From: Synechococcus sp. CC9902
Lineage (GTDB): Bacteria > Cyanobacteriota > Cyanobacteriia > PCC-6307 > Cyanobiaceae
Direction: 5' to 3'
NCBI RefSeq assembly: GCF_000012505.1
Contig: NC_007513.1
Location: 1,984,001-2,048,000, forward strand
DNA: 64,000 nucleotides
Part shown: positions 37,272 through 45,102 of the stretch, in pieces
Position numbering within the stretch: the stretch's first letter is position 1
How the letters are laid out: every line of letters starts with the position of its first letter
Notes under the pieces: model-generated
Databases searched by the model: none
The model's input: the letters and a program-made list of their open reading frames with translations, nothing else
What the model was told of the DNA's origin: nothing
Made by a program: the position numbers and the translations under genes

Positions 37272-38699
37272 ATGTCTGCTGATCTGAGTTTCAGCAACCT
37301 GATTGCCACCGCGCAGCGGGGCTGGCTTGAACGCCAGCACGACGACGGGCTGCTGAGCTTGGCCCTGCCTTTGGATGGCATCGATCCACTCCAGGGCCTG
37401 CCTCAACTGGCCATCGACCACGCATTCCGTGTGCTTTGGGACAGCGCGCCCGGCCTCTGCTTTGCCGCCGCCGGCCACTGCCAGCAGCTCGAATTGGCGG
37501 GTGCACGCCGCTTCGAGCTGGCCCAACGGTTCGCCGACCTGAGCCTGAGTCGGCTCACTGACACCAAGCCCGACACGCCAGCTCTCGCCCGACCCAGGGT
37601 GTTGCTGTCGTTTCAATTTTTTGATCAAACCAGTGAGCGCGACCACAACACCCACGGCTGCCCATCCGTGCAAGCCGTGTTGCCCCGCTGGCAACTCAGC
37701 CGCCAAGGACGACGGGGATGGCTTCGTCTGAACGGTGTGGTGAGCAACGCCGCCGAAGCCCGTGAACTGGCCGAGCAACTGTGGTTGAAGCACCTCGACC
37801 TGCAAAACAGAGAATCCGACCAACCCAAACCAAGCTCGGCGATTCAACTCGACACCCCCGACAGCAGCTCTTGGCAACAGCGCTACGCCAGCGCCCTGGA
37901 GCGTGGTTTGGAGTTGGTGAATGGCGGTGAACTCCACAAATTGGTTCTGGCGGTACGCCAATCCATCGATGTGGGCACAAGCTTCGATCCCTTGCCGCTC
38001 CTCACCCGCTTGCGGAGTCAACAGGCCGGCAGCTGCCGCTTTCTTTGGCAACGCAAGGCCGACGATGTGTTCTTTGGCGCTTCCCCAGAACGGCTCTTAA
38101 GCCTGCGCGGCGGTTTTCTTCGCAGCGATGCCCTGGCTGGCACCGCCGGACCAGGGGACGACGGCCAGCAATTGCTCCGCTCCGACAAAGACCGACGCGA
38201 GCATGAACTGGTGGTGGAAACCATTACCGACCAGCTACGCCAAAGCGGTCTATCTCCCTGGCGCCGGTCCCAGCCCCAGCTAGCGCGCCATGGGCGCCTC
38301 ACCCATCTCCACACACCCATCACTGCCGCTGCGCAAGGGAAATCGGTACTGGCACTCGCCGAACAACTGCACCCCACCCCGGCCGTTGCCGGACTACCCC
38401 GCCGCGAAGCGATGGCCTGGTTACGAACGCTGGAGCCGTTTGAGCGGGGCAATTACGCCGCACCGATCGGCTGGATCGACAGCGCTGGAGATGCCGAACT
38501 ACGGGTTGCAATCCGATGCGGCCATGCCCAAGGACGTCGTTTGGATCTCACCGCAGGGGCTGGTCTCGTCCGCGGCTCCATCGCCGAGCGGGAACTTCAA
38601 GAAGTGGGCTTAAAGCTTGCTGTTCTCGCCGATCAGCTGGTTTTGGGGTCGATGGAGCAACGCCCCCAAAACACAGGCAGTCTTAAAAAACTGCTTTAA
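37272..38699 (+). CDS. menF: isochorismate synthase
   Basis: MenF opens the phylloquinone pathway by converting chorismate to isochorismate. The 475-residue protein has GELHKLVLAVRQSIDVG (about 218), RFLWQRKADDVFFGASPERL, REHELVVETITDQLRQSGLS and VAGLPRREAMAWLRTLEPFE (active site). The chorismate-binding domain is C-terminal. The ATG at 37272 (MSADLSFSNL) is 71 nt from the menA start, so a shared divergent promoter region controls both. Confidence 0.93.
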   Translation: MSADLSFSNLIATAQRGWLERQHDDGLLSLALPLDGIDPLQGLPQLAIDHAFRVLWDSAPGLCFAAAGHCQQLELAGARRFELAQRFADLSLSRLTDTKPDTPALARPRVLLSFQFFDQTSERDHNTHGCPSVQAVLPRWQLSRQGRRGWLRLNGVVSNAAEARELAEQLWLKHLDLQNRESDQPKPSSAIQLDTPDSSSWQQRYASALERGLELVNGGELHKLVLAVRQSIDVGTSFDPLPLLTRLRSQQAGSCRFLWQRKADDVFFGASPERLLSLRGGFLRSDALAGTAGPGDDGQQLLRSDKDRREHELVVETITDQLRQSGLSPWRRSQPQLARHGRLTHLHTPITAAAQGKSVLALAEQLHPTPAVAGLPRREAMAWLRTLEPFERGNYAAPIGWIDSAGDAELRVAIRCGHAQGRRLDLTAGAGLVRGSIAERELQEVGLKLAVLADQLVLGSMEQRPQNTGSLKKLL

Positions 38700-38725
38700 G
38701 AGCTCGCTTCAACAAGCGGAGCTCA
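38700..38725. terminator. possible bidirectional terminator between menF and gshB
   Basis: The inverted repeat GAGCTCGCTT / AAGCGGAGCTC (loop CAAC, one bulged G) lies exactly between the convergent menF and gshB stops. The minus-strand side is followed by TTAAAGCAG and then TTTTTT, only a loosely placed U tract. On the plus strand the hairpin is followed by A residues. It is a plausible weak terminator for gshB, but the spacing is not ideal. Confidence 0.35.
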
Positions 38726-39646
38726 AAAAACAGAGTGCAACCGTTCGATCGTTTGATCGGCCAATGGTTGCTGCATGAGGCGTTCCACCTCCCGCACGCC
38801 CGTAGGACTCGTGACATTGATCTCACTCAGCATTCCAGCGATCACATCGATGCCGACAAAGAACAAGCCTTCTGCCCGAAGCGCAGGGGCTAACGCAGCA
38901 CAAATCTGCCGTTCGCGATCGGTGAGTTCCGTCGCTTCCGCCTGACCACCGACGGCCAAATTGCTGCGGAACTCTCCCGCTAATGGACGACGGTTCACCG
39001 CCCCCAAAGGTTCACCATCCACCAGCAGGATCCGCTTGTCACCGTCTGTCACCGCAGGTAAAAACGCCTGGGCCATCACCGGCAATCGCTCCTGCTCCGT
39101 GACCAGCTCCAACAACGCCTTCAGACCAGGCGCTTCAGCATTCACACGGATCACACCCAAGCCAGCCCGACCGCCGAGAGGCTTGAGCACCACCTCTCCT
39201 TGCTCTTGGGCAAAGGCTTTGAGCTCTGCCACCCGTCCGGACACGGTGGTGGGAGCCATCCAACGGCAAAAGCGCAACGCACCAAGCTTTTCGTTCCATG
39301 CCCTCAGGGCACTCGGACGGTTGAGCACCCGCACCCCGGCACGTTCTGCGACCTCGAGCAAATGGGTGGCATACAAATACGCCTCATCAACGGGTGGATC
39401 TTTGCGCATCCAAATCACGTCAAAACCTGTGAGGCACTGACGTTCACTGGCACCAATCGTGATCCATGGTTCCGTGGCAACCGGGAGCGCCATCGCCAAC
39501 GGTTCATCACCTCGGGCAATCAAGTCGGCAGGCGTACATGCCCACACCTCATCACCAGCCCGCTGAGCAGCCTGCATTAAGGCCGCTGACGAGTCTTTAA
39601 GCGGATTGATCTGCTGAAGCGGATCCAGCACAAACAGCTGACGCAT
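38723..39646 (-). CDS. gshB: glutathione synthetase
   Basis: GshB joins gamma-Glu-Cys with glycine. Of its 307 residues, [20 protein letters not shown] is the N-terminal motif. [20 protein letters not shown] is the ATP-grasp loop, and [19 protein letters not shown] (about 277-295) is the Mg-binding end. The ATG at 39646 is 3 nt downstream of grxC, so the pair grxC-gshB forms a thiol-metabolism operon. Confidence 0.96.
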   Translation of the reverse strand: MRQLFVLDPLQQINPLKDSSAALMQAAQRAGDEVWACTPADLIARGDEPLAMALPVATEPWITIGASERQCLTGFDVIWMRKDPPVDEAYLYATHLLEVAERAGVRVLNRPSALRAWNEKLGALRFCRWMAPTTVSGRVAELKAFAQEQGEVVLKPLGGRAGLGVIRVNAEAPGLKALLELVTEQERLPVMAQAFLPAVTDGDKRILLVDGEPLGAVNRRPLAGEFRSNLAVGGQAEATELTDRERQICAALAPALRAEGLFFVGIDVIAGMLSEINVTSPTGVREVERLMQQPLADQTIERLHSVF

Positions 39647-39649
39647 GGA

Positions 39650-39907
39650 TCAAGCGTTCAGAAGGGCGTCGAGCTCTCCGGCTCGCTCCAAACCATGCAA
39701 TTCATCACAACCACCCACATGGGCGTCGTTGATGAAGATCTGAGGCACACTGCGGCGCCCATTGCCACGGGCAGCCATGGCATCACGCCCGGGCTCGTCG
39801 CCGTCAACGCTGATCTCCGTGTAGGCAGCACCCTTTCCATCCAGCAATGCTTTGGCACGAATGCAGAACGGACAGGTGCGCCAGGTGTAGATCTCAACCT
39901 TGGCCAT
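39650..39907 (-). CDS. grxC: glutaredoxin 3
   Basis: This is an 85-residue glutaredoxin. The active-site motif is CPFC (residues 12-15) in WRTCPFCIRAKALLDGK. SVPQIFIND has the cis-Pro, and HVGGCDELHGLERAGELDAL is the GSH-binding C-terminal part. It reduces protein disulfides and glutathione mixed disulfides in the cytoplasm. gshB lies 3 nt downstream; the divergent prfB starts 58 nt away. Confidence 0.96.
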   Translation of the reverse strand: MAKVEIYTWRTCPFCIRAKALLDGKGAAYTEISVDGDEPGRDAMAARGNGRRSVPQIFINDAHVGGCDELHGLERAGELDALLNA

Positions 39908-39965
39908 AGCAAAAAAAGCACCGCTGCAGCGACTCTATGCAGCAAATGCGCTGATAGCTTCAGAG

Positions 39966-41112
39966 TTGATTAGGGCCGAGTCCTTGCTGGATCTCACCGA
40001 CTTCAAACGCGACCTGTCTGAGCTCACTGACCGCCTGGGCCATGCCCAGGACTGTCTTTGACGTACCTGCACTGAACGCTAGGCAGCAGGATCTCGAACA
40101 GCTCGCTGCACAACCAGACTTCTGGAACGACCAGCAAAACGCCCAAAAACAAATGCGTCGCCTCGATGAGGTGAAGGCCCAACTACAGCAATTAGCCGAC
40201 TGGCGCAGCGCCATTGATGACGCCAAGGCGACACTCGAGCTGTATGAGCTTGAGGCGGATGAAGAGATGCTGGGGGAAGCACAGCAGGGCCTCACGGAAC
40301 TGCGTCAGGGGCTCGATCGCTGGGAACTCGAACGGTTGCTCAGCGGTGAGTACGACAAAGAAGGCGCTGTCCTCAGCATCAATGCCGGTGCCGGCGGCAC
40401 CGATGCTCAAGATTGGGCCCAAATGCTGCTGCGCATGTACACCCGTTGGGCCGAAGACCACGACATGAGGGTGACCATCGACGAAATCAGCGAGGGAGAA
40501 GAAGCAGGAATTAAAAGCGCCACCATCGAAGTGGAGGGCCGCTACGCCTATGGCTACCTCCGCAACGAAAAAGGCACCCATCGATTGGTCCGGATTTCGC
40601 CGTTTAACGCCAACGACAAACGCCAAACCAGCTTCGCCGGCATTGAAGTGATGCCAAAACTTGAGGAAGACGTCGATATCGACATTCCTGACAAGGATTT
40701 AGAGGTGACCACATCGCGCTCCGGTGGTGCCGGTGGTCAGAACGTGAACAAGGTGGAAACAGCCGTTCGTATCCAACATTTACCGACTGGCCTGGCCGTG
40801 CGGTGCACGCAAGAGCGATCACAACTGCAGAACAAAGAAAAAGCCATGGCTCTGCTGAAGGCCAAATTGTTGGTGATCGCCCAAGAGCAACGGGCCGCTG
40901 AAATCGCCGACATTCGTGGCGACATCGTGGAAGCCGCCTGGGGGAACCAGATCCGTAATTACGTGTTCCATCCTTATCAAATGGTGAAAGACCTGCGCAC
41001 TCAGGAGGAAACCAACGATGTGCAAGCGGTGATGGATGGCGCACTTGACCCGTTCATCGACGCCTCTCTGCGGCAGGGTGTCGACCGACCCGGCGACGAT
41101 GCCGACAACTGA
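39966..41112 (+). CDS. prfB: peptide chain release factor 2 (programmed +1 frameshift)
   Basis: RF2 ends translation at UGA and UAA. The main part in the frame from 40060 carries the GGQ motif ([17 protein letters not shown]), but its conserved N-terminus needs an upstream 31-codon segment. That segment is in the zero frame (TTG 39966, [20 protein letters not shown]) and ends at CTT TGA (40056-40061). The classic RF2 slip site CTTTGAC is exact, with an internal AGGA (40048-40051, within CCAGGACTG) as Shine-Dalgarno. The coordinates span both frames. Confidence 0.93.
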
Positions 41113-41118
41113 CCACCC

Positions 41119-41295
41119 ATGAGCACCGAGTCCAACCAGCCCACCACTCCGCCGCCCAGCTTCGTGAAACAAGCGATGCGCAACATGGTGCGCAAGGGAC
41201 GTCAAAGCTTGCTTCACTTCGGCCTGACTGCCGTTGGGTTCCTGGGTTTCATCACCCTGGTGGCTTGGTTAGGCCGGCCAACCCTGCCCCAGTAG
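41119..41295 (+). CDS. DUF3285 small membrane protein
   Basis: A 58-codon gene (ATG 41119, TAG 41293-41295) lies 6 nt after prfB and 3 nt before ybeY. The protein starts MSTESNQPTTPPPSFVKQAM, has a basic stretch (RNMVRKGRQS) and one hydrophobic helix. The basic-helix layout and the prfB-ybeY position match the cyanobacterial DUF3285 family as I recall it. The function is unknown, but the position suggests co-expression with translation genes. Confidence 0.85.
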   Translation: MSTESNQPTTPPPSFVKQAMRNMVRKGRQSLLHFGLTAVGFLGFITLVAWLGRPTLPQ

Positions 41296-41298
41296 GCC

Positions 41299-41841
41299 AT
41301 GGAGCTAGACCTCTCCCTGGATGCGAGTGGTGTCGAGATTCCGGAACCACTGAATGGGAGCTTGTTCGCTCATGACAGCTGGGTACCTGTATTGCAGCAG
41401 TGGATTGAGCTCGTCCGTTCGAATCCCGATCTGTCTTGTCCATCCGTCGTCCGACAAGCACCAGAGGTGAGCCTTGGATTGCACTTCACCAACGATGCAG
41501 GAATCGCTGAACTCAACAGCCAATGGCGGCAGAAATCAGGCCCCACCGATGTGTTGTCCTTTGCTGCACTCGACGACACACCCGACTGGCTTGAAGGCGA
41601 AGCAGTGGAACTCGGGGACATCATCGTGTCGGTTGACACGGCTCAACGACAGGCCCAAAACCACAATCACAGCTTGGGCTATGAATTGCATTGGCTGATC
41701 AGTCATGGCCTCCTCCACCTTTTGGGCTGGGACCATCCCGATGAGCGACGACTCAGTGGAATGCTTGCTCTTCAGGAGCGTCTTCTCGACAGTACGGGTA
41801 ACGTTCTGCCTAAGGGCCAGCGTCCTGTGGAGATCGAGTGA
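41299..41841 (+). CDS. ybeY: endoribonuclease YbeY
   Basis: YbeY is a metal-dependent RNase needed for 16S rRNA 3' end maturation and ribosome quality control. The three-His metal site is seen in ISHGLLHLLGWDHPDERRLS (about 136-155), and TDVLSFAALDD precedes it. The protein has 180 residues with an N-terminal extension typical of cyanobacterial YbeY. The ATG at 41299 is 3 nt from the DUF3285 stop; dgkA follows by 6 nt. Confidence 0.95.
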   Translation: MELDLSLDASGVEIPEPLNGSLFAHDSWVPVLQQWIELVRSNPDLSCPSVVRQAPEVSLGLHFTNDAGIAELNSQWRQKSGPTDVLSFAALDDTPDWLEGEAVELGDIIVSVDTAQRQAQNHNHSLGYELHWLISHGLLHLLGWDHPDERRLSGMLALQERLLDSTGNVLPKGQRPVEIE

Positions 41842-41847
41842 GTCCTT

Positions 41848-42309
41848 ATGCGTACACCAACGAGAAGGCCTCACTCCACCGAACCAGCACCTCGTGAGGT
41901 TGCAGTGATGGCACGTTCCCTCCGACACAGAAGTTGGCGCATCGCTGGGGATTTACCTGCCAGCTTCCGTTATGCCGCCCAGGGATTGGGCTACGCCTTC
42001 GCCACCCAACGCAACTTCCGAATCCACGTGCTGATCGGTTCGGTGGTGTTTGGGTTGGCCGGCTGGCTTCAGCTTGATCTCATCCGCTTAGCGGTACTGG
42101 TGCTGACCGTGACAGCCGTTCTGGTGTTGGAGCTCCTAAACACGGCCATGGAAGCAGTGGTCGACCTCGCCATTGGCAGGAGATACCACCCCCTCGCCCG
42201 CATTGCGAAAGACTGTGCAGCAGCTGCTGTTCTGACAGCAGCGATCAGTTCGATGCTGATCGCCACATTCCTGATTTTGCCCCCCCTAATTGTTCGATTG
42301 GGGCTCTAA
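41848..42309 (+). CDS. dgkA: diacylglycerol/undecaprenol kinase
   Basis: This is a 153-residue DgkA-family kinase. Three helices surround NTAMEAVVDLAIGRRYHPLA, the family motif with the catalytic Glu. The first in-frame ATG at 41848 leads a basic region; ATG 41908 (MARSLRHRSWRI) is an alternative start. In Gram-positive and cyanobacterial members undecaprenol is the usual substrate, giving lipid carrier for envelope synthesis. It sits between ybeY and pabA in one strand-wise run. Confidence 0.92.
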   Translation: MRTPTRRPHSTEPAPREVAVMARSLRHRSWRIAGDLPASFRYAAQGLGYAFATQRNFRIHVLIGSVVFGLAGWLQLDLIRLAVLVLTVTAVLVLELLNTAMEAVVDLAIGRRYHPLARIAKDCAAAAVLTAAISSMLIATFLILPPLIVRLGL

Positions 42310-42336
42310 CTCCACCCTTTCGCCACCTCCTCGCTG

Positions 42337-42930
42337 ATGTTGCTGGTCATTGATAACTACGACAGCTTCACCTTCAACTTGGTGCAATATCTCGGCGAAC
42401 TCGCCCCGCAGCATCCAATAGCCGCAGATCTCAGGGTGGAGCGGAATGACGCCCTCAGCCTTGCGGAGATTCGTCGTCTCAATCCCGAGGCCATTCTCCT
42501 ATCCCCAGGCCCTGGCGATCCAAACCAATCGGGCGTCTGCCTCGACGTTTTGAGGGATCTGTCTCCAACCACTCCCACCTTGGGAGTTTGCCTTGGCCAT
42601 CAGGCCCTCGCCCAGGTGTACGGGGGAACGGTGGTGCGTGCTCCAGAACTGATGCACGGCAAAACCTCACCGGTTTTACACAACGGTGAAGGGGTGTTTG
42701 CAGGACTTCCCCAACCCCTCACAGCCACCCGCTATCACAGCCTTGTGGCAGATCGAGACAGCCTTCCAGCCTGCCTCGAGGTCACCGCATGGCTTGCCGA
42801 CGGCATGGTGATGGGTTTACGCCATCGGGACTATCCCCACTTGCAGGGGGTGCAGTTCCATCCAGAAAGTGTGCTCACAGACTCTGGGCACCAGCTCCTC
42901 GCCAATTTCTTGAAGGAAGCTGCGAGTTAA
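42337..42930 (+). CDS. anthranilate / aminodeoxychorismate synthase glutaminase
   Basis: This class I glutamine amidotransferase has 197 residues. [19 protein letters not shown] starts it. [37 protein letters not shown] (nucleophile Cys) and [14 protein letters not shown] (His, Glu) complete the active site. It may act as TrpG, PabA or both; in many cyanobacteria one protein is shared. No partner TrpE or PabB is in the window. It lies 27 nt after dgkA. Confidence 0.92.
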   Translation: MLLVIDNYDSFTFNLVQYLGELAPQHPIAADLRVERNDALSLAEIRRLNPEAILLSPGPGDPNQSGVCLDVLRDLSPTTPTLGVCLGHQALAQVYGGTVVRAPELMHGKTSPVLHNGEGVFAGLPQPLTATRYHSLVADRDSLPACLEVTAWLADGMVMGLRHRDYPHLQGVQFHPESVLTDSGHQLLANFLKEAAS

Positions 42931-42965
42931 CGCTGTTAGCTTCAAACTCAATTTTTAAATCTTCC

Positions 42966-43688
42966 ATGACCCTCCTGCGCTCTGCTGTGATCGCTGCCGC
43001 AGGCATGGCGCTATCTCTACAAGGGGCAGCCCATGCCGGTGGGGGGGCGACCATTACCAGCTACGGCCAGCGTGCTCTTTTGATCCAGGGCGGAGGACAG
43101 TCCGTCCTGCTGAACCCCTATCAGGCTGTTGGCTGTGCAGCAGGACTTCCAGAGCCTCGGGTGAATGCAGGAATCATTTTGGCGAGTTCTCAGCTCGCCG
43201 ATGAGGGAGCAACGGGCATCGCGGGTGGCCGATATTTGGTGCAACCAGGGGCGTACCGGATCGGTGGTCTCAACCTCGAAGGCTTTGGGAGTCCGCACGA
43301 CCGCATGGGTGGTCGACGCTTTGGTAATGCCACCATCTGGCGCTGGTCACAGGGGGGCTTGAACTTTGCCCATGTCGGGGCCACGGCTGGCCCAATCTCC
43401 GGTGCCGATCAGGTCCTGCTTGGCCGGCCAGATGTGCTGATCCTTGGTGTTGGCGGGGGTAGCAAAATTTTTGATGGAGATGAAGCCGCGGCCCTTGTGA
43501 ACCAGCTCAACCCCAAGCGCGTGATCCCTGTGCAATATGTGATCGGCGAGCCTCCCGAGGGCTGCGATCAAGGAGGCGTGCAACCCTTCCTTGATGCCAT
43601 GGCCGGCACCACCGTTCGCAAGGTGGGGCGATCCATCTCGCTTCCGGGACAGCTCGATGATTCAACGGTCGTCACCGTGATGAATTGA
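42966..43688 (+). CDS. exported MBL-fold (UlaG-like) protein lacking the HxHxDH motif
   Basis: This is a 240-residue protein with signal peptide (MTLLRSAVIAAAGMALSLQG, ending near AAHAG). The remainder has YLVQPGAYRIGGLNLEGFG and PDVLILGVGGGSKIFDGD, and follows the metallo-beta-lactamase-like COG2220 layout. The zinc-binding HxHxDH of this superfamily is not seen; ILASSQLADEGA occupies the expected place. It may be a non-hydrolytic member. The ATG at 42966 is preceded by a short AT-rich gap after pabA. Confidence 0.75.
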   Translation: MTLLRSAVIAAAGMALSLQGAAHAGGGATITSYGQRALLIQGGGQSVLLNPYQAVGCAAGLPEPRVNAGIILASSQLADEGATGIAGGRYLVQPGAYRIGGLNLEGFGSPHDRMGGRRFGNATIWRWSQGGLNFAHVGATAGPISGADQVLLGRPDVLILGVGGGSKIFDGDEAAALVNQLNPKRVIPVQYVIGEPPEGCDQGGVQPFLDAMAGTTVRKVGRSISLPGQLDDSTVVTVMN

Positions 43689-43714
43689 GTGATGGTGTAA
43701 CTGCCCTTAGATCG

Positions 43715-43807
43715 TCACCCAAAGGCGTAGAGCACCATCTCGAGGGCACCGAGGCCTACGAGGAACGTACCTGCCAGCAATCCAAGGTCCTTAGGGGAAT
43801 TGGCCAT
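43715..43807 (-). CDS. candidate 30-residue one-helix membrane peptide
   Basis: An ATG at 43807 opens a 30-codon frame ending in TGA (43715-43717). The peptide starts MANSPKDLGLLAGTFLVG and ends LEMVLYAFG, a single hydrophobic helix after a polar N-terminus. That layout is typical of small photosynthetic membrane proteins, but it does not match any psb, psa or pet subunit I know. GGAG lies about 15 nt upstream, rather far for a Shine-Dalgarno. It is convergent with the MBL-like gene, 26 nt away. Confidence 0.4.
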   Translation of the reverse strand: MANSPKDLGLLAGTFLVGLGALEMVLYAFG

Positions 43808-44075
43808 GGCGAGATTGGGAGCTCCAACCAAATCGTTCCGCCAAACCTAAAGAAAAAATAAAGCCTCGACATGTTGTTTCGTAACAAGGCCGATTCAGAA
43901 ATGTAAACCAACTGGAGCGCCTGGCTTTTCGAGGAAAATTGCCGCGCGCAAGCAGCTGGTCAACCCATCCGTTCTTCGCAGTGAGCGCGTCCCAATGCTT
44001 CTACAGCTTCGATTTCAGCCTATGGGCAAGCCTATGCAAACTGCCCCCAACGCACACCACCCATAGCGTGCAGCC

Positions 44076-44100
44076 AAAAAAAACCTGTCTCAAGGACAGG
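44076..44100 (-). terminator. rho-independent terminator
   Basis: Read on the minus strand, CCTGTC-CTTGA-GACAGG (6-bp stem, 44084-44100) is followed by eight T residues (44076-44083). This is a strong intrinsic terminator. No annotated gene on that strand ends here, so it points to an unlisted minus-strand transcript beginning somewhere between about 44110 and 44300. Confidence 0.75.
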
Positions 44101-44214
44101 CCGAGTGATGGGGGATTTCACATTAACGCGCATAAACACCAGATGCAGTGGTTCAACATCTGTGAATCACAGCTTTTCTAAACTTCACACAAAGAGGCCA
44201 GATTCTTGAGTGAA

Positions 44215-44344
44215 TCAAAACTCACACCACATAAAGAGATTTTTGATTACTATTACGCCAACACCACAATATGTGGTGCAAATGGCCGGGTGATGGGGAT
44301 CGTCCAGGCATCTAATAACCGCTTCATATTTGAGGCGGTTTTTT
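44215..44344 (+). ncRNA. candidate small RNA upstream of a terminator
   Basis: A possible promoter is TTGAGT (44206-44211) with CATAAA near 44230 as a -10 box, about 18 nt apart. It would start a transcript of about 110 nt. This would hold the perfect hairpin CACCACA-ATA-TGTGGTG (about 44262-44278) and end at the terminator at 44317-44344. No protein frame of any length is apparent between. The exact 5' end and any relation to known Yfr RNAs are unknown. Confidence 0.35.
44317..44344 (+). terminator. rho-independent terminator
   Basis: The 10-bp stem AACCGCTTCA / TGAGGCGGTT with loop TATT (one G-T pair) is followed by T residues up to 44344. This is a clear intrinsic terminator on the plus strand. 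There is no plus-strand protein gene ending nearby; the last one stops at 43688. Confidence 0.8.
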
Positions 44345-44388
44345 AGTGCTCAACGCTTGATTTATACCCAGCTGCTCAAGGGAGGTCC

Positions 44389-44421
44389 ATGGCCGAACAT
44401 CACTACACAGTCAGCTTCTGA
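44389..44421 (+). CDS. 10-codon ORF with consensus ribosome-binding site
   Basis: ATGGCCGAACATCACTAC begins at 44389 and stops at TGA 44419-44421, giving MAEHHYTVSF. GGGAGG at 44380-44385 lies at an ideal spacing. Either it is a tiny leader peptide ahead of the DUF3104 gene or the remnant of a longer gene whose frame is now broken. Reading on after the TGA gives no recognisable protein. Confidence 0.3.
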   Translation: MAEHHYTVSF

Positions 44422-44618
44422 GCTGCACCTGGGGGGCTTGTCGTCTTTCACAGATACGCAATCGCCTCCATTCAGCCGCAAATAGGCCGTGGCCGTTGAG
44501 ATTGAGTGATTTCGCTCTCCCCTCTGCGTCCATTCCTTGGCCATGAATGGTGTGGAGGTGCAAACCGTTGACCACCAAACGCACAACCGATAGAACACTT
44601 GTACTGATACAGGGTGGC

Positions 44619-44936
44619 ATGGGCATTGGTGGCGTGAAGATTCCGTCAGGCGTGACGGCTGGTGCAAGGGCTACTGCAAGGAAGAAGCGGCCCTTGGTGC
44701 TGTCTGTGCAAGCAGGCGATGTCGTCATCGTCTGGGCAAGCCAAGAAGCGAAATCGACTCAGTCGAAAGATTGGTGGATGGGAGAAGTGTTGCGCGTGGA
44801 GACCGAAGGCATGGATGGCGAGCCGTCGCCCTTGCTTCAAGTCGCGGACGTGGAGACAGGCATGGTCTGCCTCGTGGAATGCGATCAGGTGCAGCGCGTG
44901 CGGATCCCGATTCATGCCCCCCTCACAACGAAGTAA
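44619..44936 (+). CDS. DUF3104 domain protein
   Basis: From ATG 44619 (MGIGGVKIPSGVTAGARATA) this is a 105-residue basic-then-acidic protein. The core LSVQAGDVVIVWASQEAKST, with DWWMGEVLRVETEG and LLQVADVETGMVCLVECDQV, matches the small DUF3104 proteins common in marine Synechococcus, as I recall them; no function is known. The frame is open from 44547, and a GTG at 44697 would give only the core. The flanks carry no other long genes, consistent with accessory DNA. Confidence 0.65.
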   Translation: MGIGGVKIPSGVTAGARATARKKRPLVLSVQAGDVVIVWASQEAKSTQSKDWWMGEVLRVETEGMDGEPSPLLQVADVETGMVCLVECDQVQRVRIPIHAPLTTK

Positions 44937-45102
44937 ATCGCTTCACCCAGGGACGCCAAAGGACTGAAATAAAGATCGACGACGCAGAGAAAGCCGAGGC
45001 GATGTACATCAGTTGGCCCCGAAGGATGTGATTAAGGGGGTGTGCAGCCGTTCCTCTCCCCTTTGATCCTGTCAACGTCATTCCACATCAACTTGAAGCC
45101 AT

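Larger units (their letters stand above)
43808..44546. other. 739-nt region without a convincing long gene
   Basis: No open frame here has convincing coding character; the longest (43939-44181, 80 codons) has an atypical composition rich in Ser, His and Cys. The stretch contains two rho-independent terminators pointing in opposite directions (44076-44100 minus, 44317-44344 plus), a perfect CACCACA/TGTGGTG hairpin, and a 10-codon frame with a strong ribosome-binding site at 44389. Base composition is richer in A+T than the flanking genes. It may be a small-RNA locus. Confidence 0.6.

Noticed and set aside
43939-44181. 80-codon open frame MPRASSWSTHPFF
   Set aside because: It is rich in Ser, His and Cys, has no ribosome site, runs across the minus-strand terminator, and matches no family I know.
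44362-44728. Two minus-strand open frames of 101 and 105 codons
   Set aside because: They are antisense to the DUF3104 gene and its leader region, and their composition is not protein-like.
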